A stretch of 20,788 bases of DNA from CAYNNQ01 sp051748085 (GCA_051748085.1 JBNJHA010000040.1:1-20788); one strand, 5' to 3'; shown: positions 9,005 to 17,771, counted from the first letter of the stretch. The notes: a model not told the origin generated them from the sequence alone. A program made the numbers and translations.

Positions 9005-12000
9005 ATGTCCCGGAACAATTCCCCGGCCCAGCCAGCTGATTTTTCAGCTTCTTTTTCATGTAAAGGGGATCAGGAATTTTTTGCCCAGGCTCCCATGGGC
9101 ATATTCACCTCTATGCCAGAGGGCCGTTTTTTGGCGGTCAATCCAGCCATGGCTGGGATGTTCGGCTATGATTCAGCGTCGGAAATGATTGAGTCGATCA
9201 CGGATATTGGCGAACAATTGTATGCGGACCCGAGCGACAGGGAAGAATTGATTCATCTAATGCAGGAGAGGGGGGCGGCGGTCGATCATGAATGCCGTTT
9301 TTTGCGTCGGGACGGGACTGTATTCTGGGTATCCGGAAATTTCAGGGCGGTGCAGGACCGGGAAGGTCGAATTGCCGCCTTGCAGGGATTTCTTACTGAT
9401 ATTACCGAACGCAAAAGTGTCCAAAAAAGTTTGGAGGACAAAAGCGATCTGCTGGAGCTTATTACGAAAAATATGTTTGACATGGTTTCGCTTACAGATA
9501 TGCAGGGAAACTTTGAATTTGTAGGCAAATCGCATCAGATCCTCGGGTACGACCCCGATTTCCTGATCGGTAAAAATGTCCTTGATTTTGTGCACCCGGA
9601 TGACCTGCCCCGGATAATCGAAGAATTAAAAAGTTTTGTGCATCGTATGGATGACGGACGCAAGGCTGAATATCGTTACAGGCGGAAAGACGGTTCCTAC
9701 GTGTGGCTGGAAACTATTGGCAAGTTAATCAGTGAGTCCGATTTCGGCAGTCCTGGAAAAATTCTGTTCAATACAAGAGATATCAGCGACCGTAAGCAGG
9801 CCGACGATGCGCTGCGGGAAAGCGAAGTCCGTTTCCGTTCCATATACGAAAATACGTCTGTCGGCTTTGCTCATGTCTCTCTGGATTTTAAAATCATGAG
9901 CGCGAACAGGGCTTATTGCAATATGCTGGGATACCGGGAAGAGGAGCTCGTTGGAAAGCATCTGAGGGAAATAACCCATGCCGATTCCCTGGAAGAAAAT
10001 ATCCATAAGCAGGAAGAGCTGGCTGCGGGCAGGATTGATCATTACCGCATAGAGAAAAAATTTATTCATAAAAAAGGACAGACAATCCACGCCATTCTCG
10101 ATGCCAATCTGATAAGGGATGCCGCGGGAAAAGGTATCTATTTTATTGGAAGCGCGGTGGACATCACCGCCATCGAACAGACGCAAAAAGAGCTGCTTAA
10201 AAGCCGCAAGCTGCTGAGGGATATGGAAAAGGTCTCCAAGGTTGGCGGCTGGGAATATGAGGTGCAAACCGGGCGATTGACCTGGACAGAGGGAACATAC
10301 CGAATCCACGCGGTTTCACCCCGGGATTTCGATCCGAATAATGTTCCTCGGAATATCCAGTTCTACGCGCCGGAAGATCAGGCCGCAATCAACAAAGCCC
10401 TTAAAGAGGCTGTTGAACTGGGGATATCTTACGATCTGGAACTGGGCTTTACCAATGCTGCGGGTGAACAACTCTGTGTCCGGACCATCGGGGAGCCGGA
10501 GCAGGAAAACGGCCGTGTGGTCCGGGTGTATGGCAACATCATGGATGTCACCGAAAGAAAGCACATGGAAAGATCCCTTGCCCATTCCCATTACCTTATG
10601 CGTTACGTTATCGAGCATGCCAACAGTGCAGTGGCGGTCCATGACAAGGAGTTCCGTTATATGTACGTGAGCCAGAGTTATCTGGATCAGTTCAGGGTCA
10701 AAGAAAAGGAGGTTCTGGGCAGGCACCATTATGAAGTATTCCCGCATCTGCCCCGAAAATGGAAGGACGCACATCAGCGGGCCCTCAGGGGAGAAGTGAC
10801 AAGCGCGGAACGGGATCCTTTTTATCGTCGGGATGGAAGCCTGGAATGGACATCCTGGGAGTGCCGTCCCTGGTATGAGATGGACAATTCCATTGGAGGC
10901 TTTATTGTCTACACCGAGATTGTTACGGATCAGGTCAGGGAGGAAGAGGCCCTGCGGGAAAGTGAAAAACGCTTCAGAGCTCTGCTTGAGGATGTGGAAA
11001 TGGTGGCTGTGCAAAGCTATGATGAAAATCGTCGGGTAATCTTTTGGAACAAGGCCAGTGAAATCCTTTATGGATATTCCAGGGAAGAAGCACTCGGCGC
11101 TAAATTGGAGGACTTGATAATTCCGGAATGCATGCGTGCCGAGGTGGTCCGGAATATATACAACTGGCGGGAAAAAGGTGGAAATATACCGGCAGGCGAG
11201 TTGGAGCTGCGGCATAAAGACGGTTCTCCGGTTCCGGTTTATACCTCTCATGTCATGCAGGAGAAAAGTAATGGAGAGAAAGAGTTGTTCTGCATTGATG
11301 TGGATCTGACAGAAGTAAAGAAAGCCAATGATCAGCTTGTCCGGGCGAAAGAAAAAGCCGAAGCAGCCAACAAGGCCAAGTCCGAGTTTCTGGCCAATAT
11401 GAGCCACGAGATAAGAACTCCCCTGAACGGTATCATGGGCATGCATCAATTACTGCGGACGACTGTCCTTGATGCGGAACAAAGTGAATATCTGGGAATG
11501 GCTCAAAACGCTTCCAGACGTCTGACCAGGCTTTTAAGCGATATCCTGGATCTTTCCCGTATAGAATCCGGCAAGATGGAGATTAAGGAAGAAGAGATAA
11601 TCCCGGAGGAGATAAGGCAGTCAGTTGAAGACGTTTTCAGACATACCTGCCGGGAAAACAACAATAACCTGCGCGTAACCCTGGATACGGATATCCCTGC
11701 AAAATTGCTCGGAGACTATACCCGCTTGACCCAGATTCTGTTCAATCTGGCGGGCAATGCCCTCAAATACACCCGGCACGGCGAGATCGGCCTGCAGGTT
11801 TCCTGTTTGCCCGGGAGAAAGCCGGGGAAGTGTCGTTTGCTGTTCGTGGTCGAAGATAACGGCATTGGAATCCCGGAAGACAAAATAGACCAAGTCTTTG
11901 AGACCTTTACCCAGGCCGGTGATGCTGATTCTCCCTATGCCCGCCAGTTCGAGGGAGCCGGGCTGGGGTTGCCCCTGGTCAAGCGGCTGGTGCATCTAAT

Positions 12001-12505
12001 GGGCGGTAATCTGTCTCTGGCCAGCCAGCCGGGAACAGGGACCGTGGTTTACGTGAGCCTGCCCTTCAAGCTTCCGGATGACCGGCGGCAGGAACTCGGC
12101 AGTAAGGAGCGGGAGGGAACGTCTTTCAGAATCCAGGGGCAACGTATGCTTGTGGTCGATGATGAACCTGTGACACGGCTATATATCAGGCGCTTATTGG
12201 AAAAACAGGGAGTGGAGGTAAGCGTGGTCGGGAATGGAGAACAGGCCGTGGATATGCTGGGCAAGGAAGACTTTGACTGCGTGCTCATGGACGTGCAGAT
12301 GCCGGTTATGGACGGGGTTGAAGCCACAAAGAAAATCAGGTCTTCCAATCTGGGGTTCAAAAATATCCCCATCATAGCCTTGACGGCGTATGCCATGAGC
12401 GGGGATCGGAAGAAATTTCTGGAGGCCGGCATGGACGATTATCTGGCCAAACCGGTAGAAAAGGATAAACTCTTTGCGGTATTGGAAAAACATTTGCGTG
12501 GCTGA
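9005..12505 (+). CDS. Soluble multi-PAS hybrid sensor histidine kinase with C-terminal receiver
   Basis: The protein has 1166 residues, with no signal peptide or membrane segment, so it should act in the cytoplasm. About six PAS/PAC modules follow each other: roughly 24-137, 147-265, 275-392, 403-519, 528-645 and 656-772. Several end in the PAC-like DITERK or DVTERK element. A coiled linker rich in Lys, Ala and Glu leads to HisKA with His801 in SHEIRTPLNG. The HATPase domain (about 905-1022) shows NLAGNALKYT, DNGIGIP and GAGLGLPLV. The receiver (about 1047-1164) has Asp1052/Asp1053, the phospho-acceptor Asp1096 in CVLMDVQMP, and Lys1149. GGAG precedes the ATG by about 7 bases. PAS domains of this kind sense redox state, oxygen, light or small ligands; no cofactor can be assigned here. 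There is no HPt domain and no adjacent response regulator, so the output partner lies elsewhere. Confidence 0.93.
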   Translation: MSRNNSPAQPADFSASFSCKGDQEFFAQAPMGIFTSMPEGRFLAVNPAMAGMFGYDSASEMIESITDIGEQLYADPSDREELIHLMQERGAAVDHECRFLRRDGTVFWVSGNFRAVQDREGRIAALQGFLTDITERKSVQKSLEDKSDLLELITKNMFDMVSLTDMQGNFEFVGKSHQILGYDPDFLIGKNVLDFVHPDDLPRIIEELKSFVHRMDDGRKAEYRYRRKDGSYVWLETIGKLISESDFGSPGKILFNTRDISDRKQADDALRESEVRFRSIYENTSVGFAHVSLDFKIMSANRAYCNMLGYREEELVGKHLREITHADSLEENIHKQEELAAGRIDHYRIEKKFIHKKGQTIHAILDANLIRDAAGKGIYFIGSAVDITAIEQTQKELLKSRKLLRDMEKVSKVGGWEYEVQTGRLTWTEGTYRIHAVSPRDFDPNNVPRNIQFYAPEDQAAINKALKEAVELGISYDLELGFTNAAGEQLCVRTIGEPEQENGRVVRVYGNIMDVTERKHMERSLAHSHYLMRYVIEHANSAVAVHDKEFRYMYVSQSYLDQFRVKEKEVLGRHHYEVFPHLPRKWKDAHQRALRGEVTSAERDPFYRRDGSLEWTSWECRPWYEMDNSIGGFIVYTEIVTDQVREEEALRESEKRFRALLEDVEMVAVQSYDENRRVIFWNKASEILYGYSREEALGAKLEDLIIPECMRAEVVRNIYNWREKGGNIPAGELELRHKDGSPVPVYTSHVMQEKSNGEKELFCIDVDLTEVKKANDQLVRAKEKAEAANKAKSEFLANMSHEIRTPLNGIMGMHQLLRTTVLDAEQSEYLGMAQNASRRLTRLLSDILDLSRIESGKMEIKEEEIIPEEIRQSVEDVFRHTCRENNNNLRVTLDTDIPAKLLGDYTRLTQILFNLAGNALKYTRHGEIGLQVSCLPGRKPGKCRLLFVVEDNGIGIPEDKIDQVFETFTQAGDADSPYARQFEGAGLGLPLVKRLVHLMGGNLSLASQPGTGTVVYVSLPFKLPDDRRQELGSKEREGTSFRIQGQRMLVVDDEPVTRLYIRRLLEKQGVEVSVVGNGEQAVDMLGKEDFDCVLMDVQMPVMDGVEATKKIRSSNLGFKNIPIIALTAYAMSGDRKKFLEAGMDDYLAKPVEKDKLFAVLEKHLRG

Positions 12506-12814
12506 AAGGGAATATTTTTCTGTATCTGTGAGCCTTTGGGCTCGGACCAAAAAAACGCGCGAGTCTCCCGTTAAAAGCACCCAAAAGAATCAGGCGAAGA
12601 AATACAAATATTCATCAATTTTGTGGAAGATACATAATATAGAAAATTTGTTTAACTTTCTGGGGCGGGAAGGTCCGCCAAGCCGGAAGGTATCCGCTAC
12701 GGTACCTGGCTGCCCGAACCAGAAATTTTGTACATACGTTTGAGAAGCCTGTAATCAAGTCTCAAGAGCACCGATGTGGAAAGGAGGCTTCCGCTTTCCA
12801 TTTTAACATTCTTA
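12506..12814. other. Convergent intergenic region with structured segments
   Basis: These 309 bases lie between the 3' ends of the kinase (plus) and the GT-C glycosyltransferase (minus). No convincing gene is seen. A compact stem-loop can form at 12677-12710: GGTA (12689-12692) pairs with TACC, CCG pairs with CGG around a CTA loop, and the outer GCCA pairs with TGGC. A second hairpin at 12777-12800 is listed separately as a terminator. Confidence 0.5.
12777..12804 (+). terminator. Rho-independent-like terminator for the plus-strand direction
   Basis: The stem TGGAAAG (12777-12783) pairs with CTTTCCA (12794-12800) around a 10-base loop and is followed at once by TTTT. It would stop transcription arriving from the kinase gene that ends 271 bases upstream. 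On the minus strand the hairpin is not followed by a T run, so it would not serve the converging gene. The loop contains AGGCTTC, which is complementary to GAAGCCT at 12744-12750. Confidence 0.5.
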
Positions 12815-14620
12815 TTATGGAGATTCTTTTATATCCTCTCCCAGTTCCAGCTGTGCCCCCGGTTTTTCAAAGGCATGGACTACAGATATGCGCTGGCCTG
12901 AGTCCTCATCTCCGGAAAACAAGAGCAGAGCCTGTTCCGGGATCTCCAGGGCAAATACCTCTGTCCCGTCCTTCAGGGTTTTGAACCCCCCTTCAACTTG
13001 GTCTTTATCCAGCCCGGAATATATTTCTTTGTCCGGGATAATGACCCGGTTGAGTCCCTGCGGCAAGCGCAGGAATCTGTTCACTTTTTCCAGCCCCTGC
13101 ACAGTATAATCGCTACTGCCGTTATGGGCCTTGAACAGATATCCAAAGTCTTTCTTAATATCCTTGCCCACTCCATATATCCTGTATTTGGGCAGATAAT
13201 AGGTCAGATGCCGGAAACTGCCAGATCCGGTAGGCTCTGCAATCACTGCTGTGGTTTCTGGATCAAAGCGTTCAATAAGACGGATAAGGCCGCTCCAGTA
13301 TTCATCATTTCTCTTCACATTGAACTGCCGCGCCCAATTTTTAATCTTTTCCCGCTCTGTTTCGGAAAATGCTTCCAGATTGGGCAGGGTGTCAAAGAGT
13401 TCCGCATTCAGGTTTTCCGGCCGGGTCAGGGCGTGAGTTGCATTCGGTATGTACAGGTAACCCAAGACATTGGTCAGAGCGAACAATATAGTCAAGGCCC
13501 AAAGGACCGGTTTTCTGCAGACCAGGGCCGCCTGGCGCTTGGCGGCGGCCAGCAAGTGAACTTCATGAACCTGCCGGGCCATGGCATTGAGAGACATTCC
13601 CGTCCAAATAAACCCTATGGGAAGTATCATCAGAATGTACCCCAGCTGCCCGGTGTGGATGAGTACATAGGTGGCCAGCGAAGGAACGAGCCAGAGGAAA
13701 AAGAATATTCTGTCCCCACCGGTAAGACTGCTCAGCGGCCGGCACCCGGTGCAACGGGCCAGAACAATTATGAGCAGACCCACGTTAATGCCCACCAGGA
13801 TGCCGGCGGCAACAAAAGAGAAATTTCTGAGCAGACCGAAAACATCAAAGGAGAAAAGAGAAGTGGGGGCCACTGCCAGGTTGGCCAACTCGGCCGCGGC
13901 CTGGAAATAGGCGTGCACATCCCCGGCAAGCAATATCAAAGGAACAAGCCAGATCAGATTGCCGACTACCAGAATTGCCGCTGCCTGCAGGCGGCGGCGC
14001 CAGGGGAAAGGCCAGATCAGGAACAGCCACAGTGGTATGAGAAACAAGCCCCCGCTTTGTCGGACAGAACCCAGAAAAACCAGAAAAATTGTGGCCCAGA
14101 ACAGATGAGGCACAGAGACTTTTTTCCAGGCCCGGTATCCGGCCCAAGTATAAAAAAGGGCCAGGGCCATGGCCAGAGAATAGCCGAGGGCGACCTCGCT
14201 GTAATACCATACAAGCGGAGAAAGACCGAAGGTTACAGCGGTCACGGCTGCGTAACGCCTGCGCATGAAGTTCGAAGCCAGAAGGAAAAGAGCTGCAGGC
14301 GCCGCAGCCCCGCTTAAAGCGCTCAGCAGGGTCAGGCTGGAATTGGCGTCCTCGGTCAAATGGTTGAGCACCCAGCCAAGGGCGACATATCCGATATATC
14401 CCGGGGGATGCGGCTGATGGTGCTCCAGGCTGAAGAGTTCGGTCCCAAGGGCGTAATTAACCGCATCCCAATTTATGAGAAAATCAGCGCGTACAGGGAT
14501 CCGCAGGGCCAAAAAGACAACAAAGATCGCAAGTCCGGCCAGCAGCATGACATGCGGGGAAAGCCTGTCTCGAACTCTCTGCGGAACTAAGGGTCGTGTG
14601 TCATTCTTGTAGGAAACCAT
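12815..14620 (-). CDS. GT-C family integral membrane glycosyltransferase (ArnT/PMT-like fold), candidate arabinosyltransferase
   Basis: The protein has 601 residues. Roughly the first 380 carry about ten hydrophobic membrane segments, and the last 200 or so form a soluble, probably periplasmic, domain. The first extracytoplasmic loop holds an acidic residue, Asp52 in INWDAVNYALG, where GT-C enzymes keep their catalytic or metal-binding acid. It is followed by the His-rich HHQPHPPGY (67-75). GT-C enzymes take sugars from polyprenyl-phosphate donors on the outer face of the inner membrane. The gene is divergent from a complete set of genes for polyprenyl-phospho-arabinofuranose, so using that donor is the simplest inference, by analogy with mycobacterial AftA and Pseudomonas TfpW. 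I see no direct sequence proof of sugar specificity. No clear ribosome-binding site precedes the ATG at 14620; a later ATG at codon 25 is possible. Confidence 0.8.
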   Translation of the reverse strand: MVSYKNDTRPLVPQRVRDRLSPHVMLLAGLAIFVVFLALRIPVRADFLINWDAVNYALGTELFSLEHHQPHPPGYIGYVALGWVLNHLTEDANSSLTLLSALSGAAAPAALFLLASNFMRRRYAAVTAVTFGLSPLVWYYSEVALGYSLAMALALFYTWAGYRAWKKVSVPHLFWATIFLVFLGSVRQSGGLFLIPLWLFLIWPFPWRRRLQAAAILVVGNLIWLVPLILLAGDVHAYFQAAAELANLAVAPTSLFSFDVFGLLRNFSFVAAGILVGINVGLLIIVLARCTGCRPLSSLTGGDRIFFFLWLVPSLATYVLIHTGQLGYILMILPIGFIWTGMSLNAMARQVHEVHLLAAAKRQAALVCRKPVLWALTILFALTNVLGYLYIPNATHALTRPENLNAELFDTLPNLEAFSETEREKIKNWARQFNVKRNDEYWSGLIRLIERFDPETTAVIAEPTGSGSFRHLTYYLPKYRIYGVGKDIKKDFGYLFKAHNGSSDYTVQGLEKVNRFLRLPQGLNRVIIPDKEIYSGLDKDQVEGGFKTLKDGTEVFALEIPEQALLLFSGDEDSGQRISVVHAFEKPGAQLELGEDIKESP

Positions 14621-15104
14621 TTTGTTCTACGGCATTATTTTTTTTATAAATTATCCCGGAAAAGCAAATAGATAATTGAGTACGTTGGGCTATATTGTGT
14701 CAACAAGGAATAAATCCCTTCTGCAAGGCGCGGACCAAATCTTTTCAAAGTCCAAACCCCGCATAAAAGGCGTTTTGCTTTTCTATGCCTCCAATCTGTA
14801 GGCCAAAATTCATGTTCAATATTGACCCATGTGTCAAAAGCAACCAACAAAACAAGCAATTTGTGGTAATCCCACACAAGAACGCGCGGTATTTTTGCCG
14901 TCTGGAAACCGAAATCGCATCTTTTCCGGGAAGCCGGGATTGATGAGCATTCTGCAGGCAGCGGTATGCGGGTAAGCTCTGGCTCTGCTATGTCCGGGAG
15001 GCAGCTGCCCAGGACAAGCTGGCCCTGCTGGCTGAATTTTTGCAGATGGGCTTTTTTTTACAGGCAGCAACTTTATTTTAACCCACCACCGACAGGGTCT
15101 GTAT
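14621..15104. other. 484-bp divergent intergenic region upstream of the DPA operon and the GT-C gene
   Basis: This region should hold promoters for both the minus-strand glycosyltransferase and the plus-strand operon. The left two-thirds is AT-rich; the right third is GC-richer and contains a perfect palindrome GGCAGCTGCC at 15000-15009. Two open stretches were considered: a 77-codon minus-strand frame (14644-14877, GTG start, no ribosome-binding site) and a plus-strand frame ending at 15081 that reads AAAQDKLALLAEFLQM. Neither has a recognised family. They may be remnants of a decayed gene. No certain promoter elements were identified. Confidence 0.5.
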
Positions 15105-15980
15105 ATGAATTGTAAGGACGTGCTTGAGCTGGCCCGCATTCACCAGTATGCAAAAAACCTGTTTGTTTTTTTGCCCGGTTTTTTTGCTTTCCGTCTCCAT
15201 GAACCGGCAGTGTTTCTGGATGCGTGCGTTGCCTTTGCGGTCTTTTCCCTGACCGCCAGCGCGATATACATTCTCAACGACTGGCATGACCGGCACGAGG
15301 ATCGGAACCACCCGGAAAAACACCGGCGTCCGATCGCCTCCGGCCGGGTAACCCAGATGCAGGCATTTCTCTGTCTGTCCGTGTTCCTGCTTGCGGGGCT
15401 GTTTCTCGGGTATTTTTCAATGCCCCGGATTTTGCCCTTTATTGCCGGATATCTGGCCCTGAATATCGCCTACACCCTGAGATTCAAACACCGGTCTATT
15501 CTAGATGTAGTCTTTGTCTCCTGCGGTTTTGTCCTCCGCCTTTTTGTCGGGGCGCAGGCAACCGGAGTGTCGTTGTCGCACTGGATCATAGTCATGACTT
15601 TCCTTCTGGCCCTGTTTCTAGCTCTGGCCAAGCGACGCGACGACTCGCTCATATTCGAGGATACGAACCACCAGACCCGCAGGGTCGTGGACGGATACAA
15701 TATAAAGTTCCTTGATTCAGCCATGGTCATGACCGCGTCAATAGTGATTCTGGCCTATATCCTGTGGTCCATTTCCCCGGCCACCACCTCCAAGCTCTCG
15801 AGCAACAATCTTTTCCTGACTGCGATCTTTGTGGTTCTGGGCATTCTACGTTATATGCAGATGGCTTTTGTGGAAAATAAAACCGGCAGCCCAACAAAGA
15901 TCCTGTTGAAGGATATTTTCATCCAGGCCACTCTGGTCGGCTGGGTGGGAAGCTTTGTCTGGATATTCTATGCCCGGTAA
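15105..15980 (+). CDS. ubiA: UbiA-family prenyltransferase, decaprenyl-phosphate phosphoribosyltransferase (DPPR synthase) type
   Basis: This 291-residue polytopic membrane protein transfers 5-phosphoribose from PRPP to a polyprenyl phosphate, the first committed step of DPA synthesis. The UbiA signature is NDWHDRHED (Asn58, Asp59, Asp62, Asp66), followed by HPEKHRRPIASG (69-80). That Lys/Arg-Pro-Ile-Ala-Ser-Gly element is characteristic of the DPPR-synthase branch (Rv3806c type) as opposed to quinone or haem prenyltransferases. A second motif region reads LAKRRDDSLIFE at about 173-184. Eight to nine hydrophobic helices are visible. It is the first gene of a five-gene plus-strand operon whose next members include DprE1 and DprE2, which strongly supports this role. 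The ribosome-binding site is weak. The chain length of the lipid carrier is unknown; decaprenyl is the mycobacterial case. Confidence 0.9.
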   Translation: MNCKDVLELARIHQYAKNLFVFLPGFFAFRLHEPAVFLDACVAFAVFSLTASAIYILNDWHDRHEDRNHPEKHRRPIASGRVTQMQAFLCLSVFLLAGLFLGYFSMPRILPFIAGYLALNIAYTLRFKHRSILDVVFVSCGFVLRLFVGAQATGVSLSHWIIVMTFLLALFLALAKRRDDSLIFEDTNHQTRRVVDGYNIKFLDSAMVMTASIVILAYILWSISPATTSKLSSNNLFLTAIFVVLGILRYMQMAFVENKTGSPTKILLKDIFIQATLVGWVGSFVWIFYAR

Positions 15981-16077
15981 TCGGCCGGGAAGTCTGCTCC
16001 GGAGCGACTCTTGCAATCCGGGCGGGGGAGGAAAAACCAGAACCATTTGTAATTTTTGAAGGGGTGGACTAGACCCG

Positions 16078-16506
16078 ATGCCCAAGATTATCCTGTATTT
16101 TATTTTTGCCCTGATTGCCGTGGGTGTCAACCTCGCCTCGCAGTGGCCTTTTTTTTATTTTTTCCGCGGCCCGTGGGTGCTATACGCCGCTCTGACAGCC
16201 GGGACTCTGAGCGGTCTGGTGACCAAATATATGCTGGATAAGCGCTGGATATTTTATTACCGCGCCCGGAGCAGACAGGATGACGCGGTGCGGTTCAGCC
16301 TTTACAGCCTGATGGGGGTCTTTACCACCATAATTTTCTGGGGCACGGAAGCGGTTTTTTTCTATGTTTTCGATTTCAAAGGAGCCCAGTATGCAGGAGG
16401 GGCTTTGGGGCTGTGCGTCGGCTATACCTGCAAATACTTTTTGGATAAACACTTGGTATTCAGGACTAAAAAATGCGTCTTTCCGGATGGGGTCAATACC
16501 CGGTAA
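16078..16506 (+). CDS. GtrA-family small membrane protein, candidate lipid-linked arabinose flippase
   Basis: This 142-residue protein has four hydrophobic segments (about 3-22, 33-50, 71-93, 103-120). It carries the repeated family motif KYMLDKRWIF (about 50-59) and KYFLDKHLVF (about 119-128), each at the end of a helix pair. GtrA-family proteins are thought to move or present polyprenyl-phosphate-linked sugars across the inner membrane. Rv3789, a GtrA homologue directly upstream of dprE1 in M. tuberculosis, has been proposed as a DPA flippase or as an arabinosyltransferase anchor. Here the gene lies 97 bp after ubiA, and its 3' end overlaps the start of dprE1 by 34 bp, implying coupled translation. 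AAGGGGTGG precedes the ATG at a rather long spacing. Transport of DPA is an inference from context. Confidence 0.88.
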   Translation: MPKIILYFIFALIAVGVNLASQWPFFYFFRGPWVLYAALTAGTLSGLVTKYMLDKRWIFYYRARSRQDDAVRFSLYSLMGVFTTIIFWGTEAVFFYVFDFKGAQYAGGALGLCVGYTCKYFLDKHLVFRTKKCVFPDGVNTR

Positions 16507-17771
16507 TTGAGGCCAGCCCCCTGGCCTTCGCAGATAAGCGCTCGCTTGCCCGTTCCCTGAGCTCGCAGGGACCGGCTATCGCCTACGGCAACGGACGTAG
16601 CTACGGGGACAGTGCCTTGGCCGAGAGATTTGTGCCCCTGCGCTCCAGAGACCGCATGCTCGGATTTGATCCGGAAACCGGACTCTTGACCTGCGAGGCT
16701 GGCGTGCTTCTCTCCGAGATCATAGAGACCTTTTTGCCCCGGGGCTGGTTTTTAAAAGTCACTCCGGGCACAAAGCTGATCACTGTGGGCGGGGCCATAG
16801 CCGCTGACGTGCACGGCAAGAACCACCATGTGGTCGGTTGCTTTGGCGATACCGTGCAGGGTCTTACGCTCATGCTCGGGGATGGCACGATTCTGCGCTG
16901 TTCCCGAGAGGAAAACACCGAACTTTTCCGGGCAACCTGCGGCGGCATGGGACTGACCGGAATTATCCTGGAGGCGAGCTTTTATCTGCAGCCGGTCCCA
17001 TCGGCCACTATAGAACAGGCCACCATCAAGACCGCGAACCTGGAAGAGACCTTTGCCGCCTTTGAAAAGTATGCGGATTGGCCCTATTCCGTGGCCTGGA
17101 TCGACTGCCTGGCCAAAGGACGATCGTTGGGCCGCTCCCTGCTTATGCTCGGCAAATTCGCCCCGCTGGGGGAACTCAACTACTCTCCCCGAAAGAACAA
17201 AACCGTGCCCTGCAATTTTCCCGGATTCATCCTGAACAGCAGCAGCGTGCGTACGTTCAATGCGTTGTATTACGCCAAGGTCAGATCCAGGATCAGCATG
17301 AACTTTACGGATGTGGATTCCTTTTTTTATCCCTTGGATGCCATCAACCATTGGAACCGTATTTACGGCCGCAAAGGCTTTGTCCAGTACCAGTTCATCC
17401 TGCCCAAAGCCCATAGCTATGCGGGGCTGCAGGAAATACTGGGCGAGATAGCCAAGAGCGGCATGGGCAGTTTTTTGGCCGTGCTCAAGCTCTACGGCCC
17501 TTCCAACGCTAATCCGCTGTCTTTCCCCCTGGAAGGCTACAGTCTGGCCCTGGATTTCAAAATCCAATCGGGGCTTTTCACCCTTCTGGACCAGTTGGAC
17601 AGGATAGTCCTGCAATATGGCGGAAGAATCTATCTGGCCAAGGATGCCAGGGTCAGCCGGGAGACATTTGAACAAGGCTATCCCCAAATTGAACATTTCC
17701 GGCAGCTCCGAGATTCACTGGGGCTGTCACCCGTTTTTAATTCCCTTCAATCTCAAAGGCTCTGCTTATGA
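16473..17771 (+). CDS. dprE1: Decaprenylphosphoryl-beta-D-ribose 2'-oxidase, DprE1
   Basis: This 432-residue FAD flavoprotein of the VAO/BBE fold oxidises the 2'-hydroxyl of polyprenyl-phospho-ribose to the 2-keto intermediate. It begins with the family signature LSGWGQY. It then shows GNGRSYGD (39-46) and TVGGAIAADVHGKNHH (104-119), including His114, which corresponds to the conserved active-site His132 of M. tuberculosis. GGMGLTGIIL follows. The C-terminal half keeps NRIYGRKGFVQYQFILP, VLKLYGP (Lys339, the Lys367 equivalent) and LAKD (Lys390, the Lys418 equivalent). The residues matching mycobacterial Asn385 and Cys387 are Ser357 and Ala359 (GYSLALDF). Since the latter cysteine is the covalent target of benzothiazinones, this enzyme should lack that chemistry. 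It overlaps the GtrA gene by 34 bp and dprE2 by 4 bp (ATGA). Confidence 0.95.
   Translation: MRLSGWGQYPVIEASPLAFADKRSLARSLSSQGPAIAYGNGRSYGDSALAERFVPLRSRDRMLGFDPETGLLTCEAGVLLSEIIETFLPRGWFLKVTPGTKLITVGGAIAADVHGKNHHVVGCFGDTVQGLTLMLGDGTILRCSREENTELFRATCGGMGLTGIILEASFYLQPVPSATIEQATIKTANLEETFAAFEKYADWPYSVAWIDCLAKGRSLGRSLLMLGKFAPLGELNYSPRKNKTVPCNFPGFILNSSSVRTFNALYYAKVRSRISMNFTDVDSFFYPLDAINHWNRIYGRKGFVQYQFILPKAHSYAGLQEILGEIAKSGMGSFLAVLKLYGPSNANPLSFPLEGYSLALDFKIQSGLFTLLDQLDRIVLQYGGRIYLAKDARVSRETFEQGYPQIEHFRQLRDSLGLSPVFNSLQSQRLCL

Noticed and set aside
10316..11449. 377-codon frame antisense to the six-PAS kinase
   Set aside because: The sense strand encodes continuous PAS domains; the antisense translation shows no domain and no translation signals.
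12998..14317. 439-codon frame antisense to the GT-C glycosyltransferase
   Set aside because: Low-complexity Gln/Gly/Arg-rich translation with no domain; the opposite strand has a clear membrane protein.
14644..14877. 77-codon minus-strand frame just upstream of the GT-C gene
   Set aside because: GTG start without a ribosome-binding site and no family recognised; at most a remnant, so described only within the intergenic entry.
14974..15081. Plus-strand frame ending before ubiA with a helix-like AAAQDKLALLAEFLQM stretch
   Set aside because: Stop codon shortly upstream, no start with a ribosome-binding site, no recognised family; possibly a gene remnant but not supportable.
15981..16077. Promoter or terminator between ubiA and the GtrA gene
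   Set aside because: The 97-bp gap shows no clear hairpin with T run or -35/-10 pair, so the genes are treated as one operon.
16752..17696. 314-codon frame antisense to dprE1
   Set aside because: DprE1 motifs are continuous on the sense strand, so the antisense frame is a codon-bias shadow.
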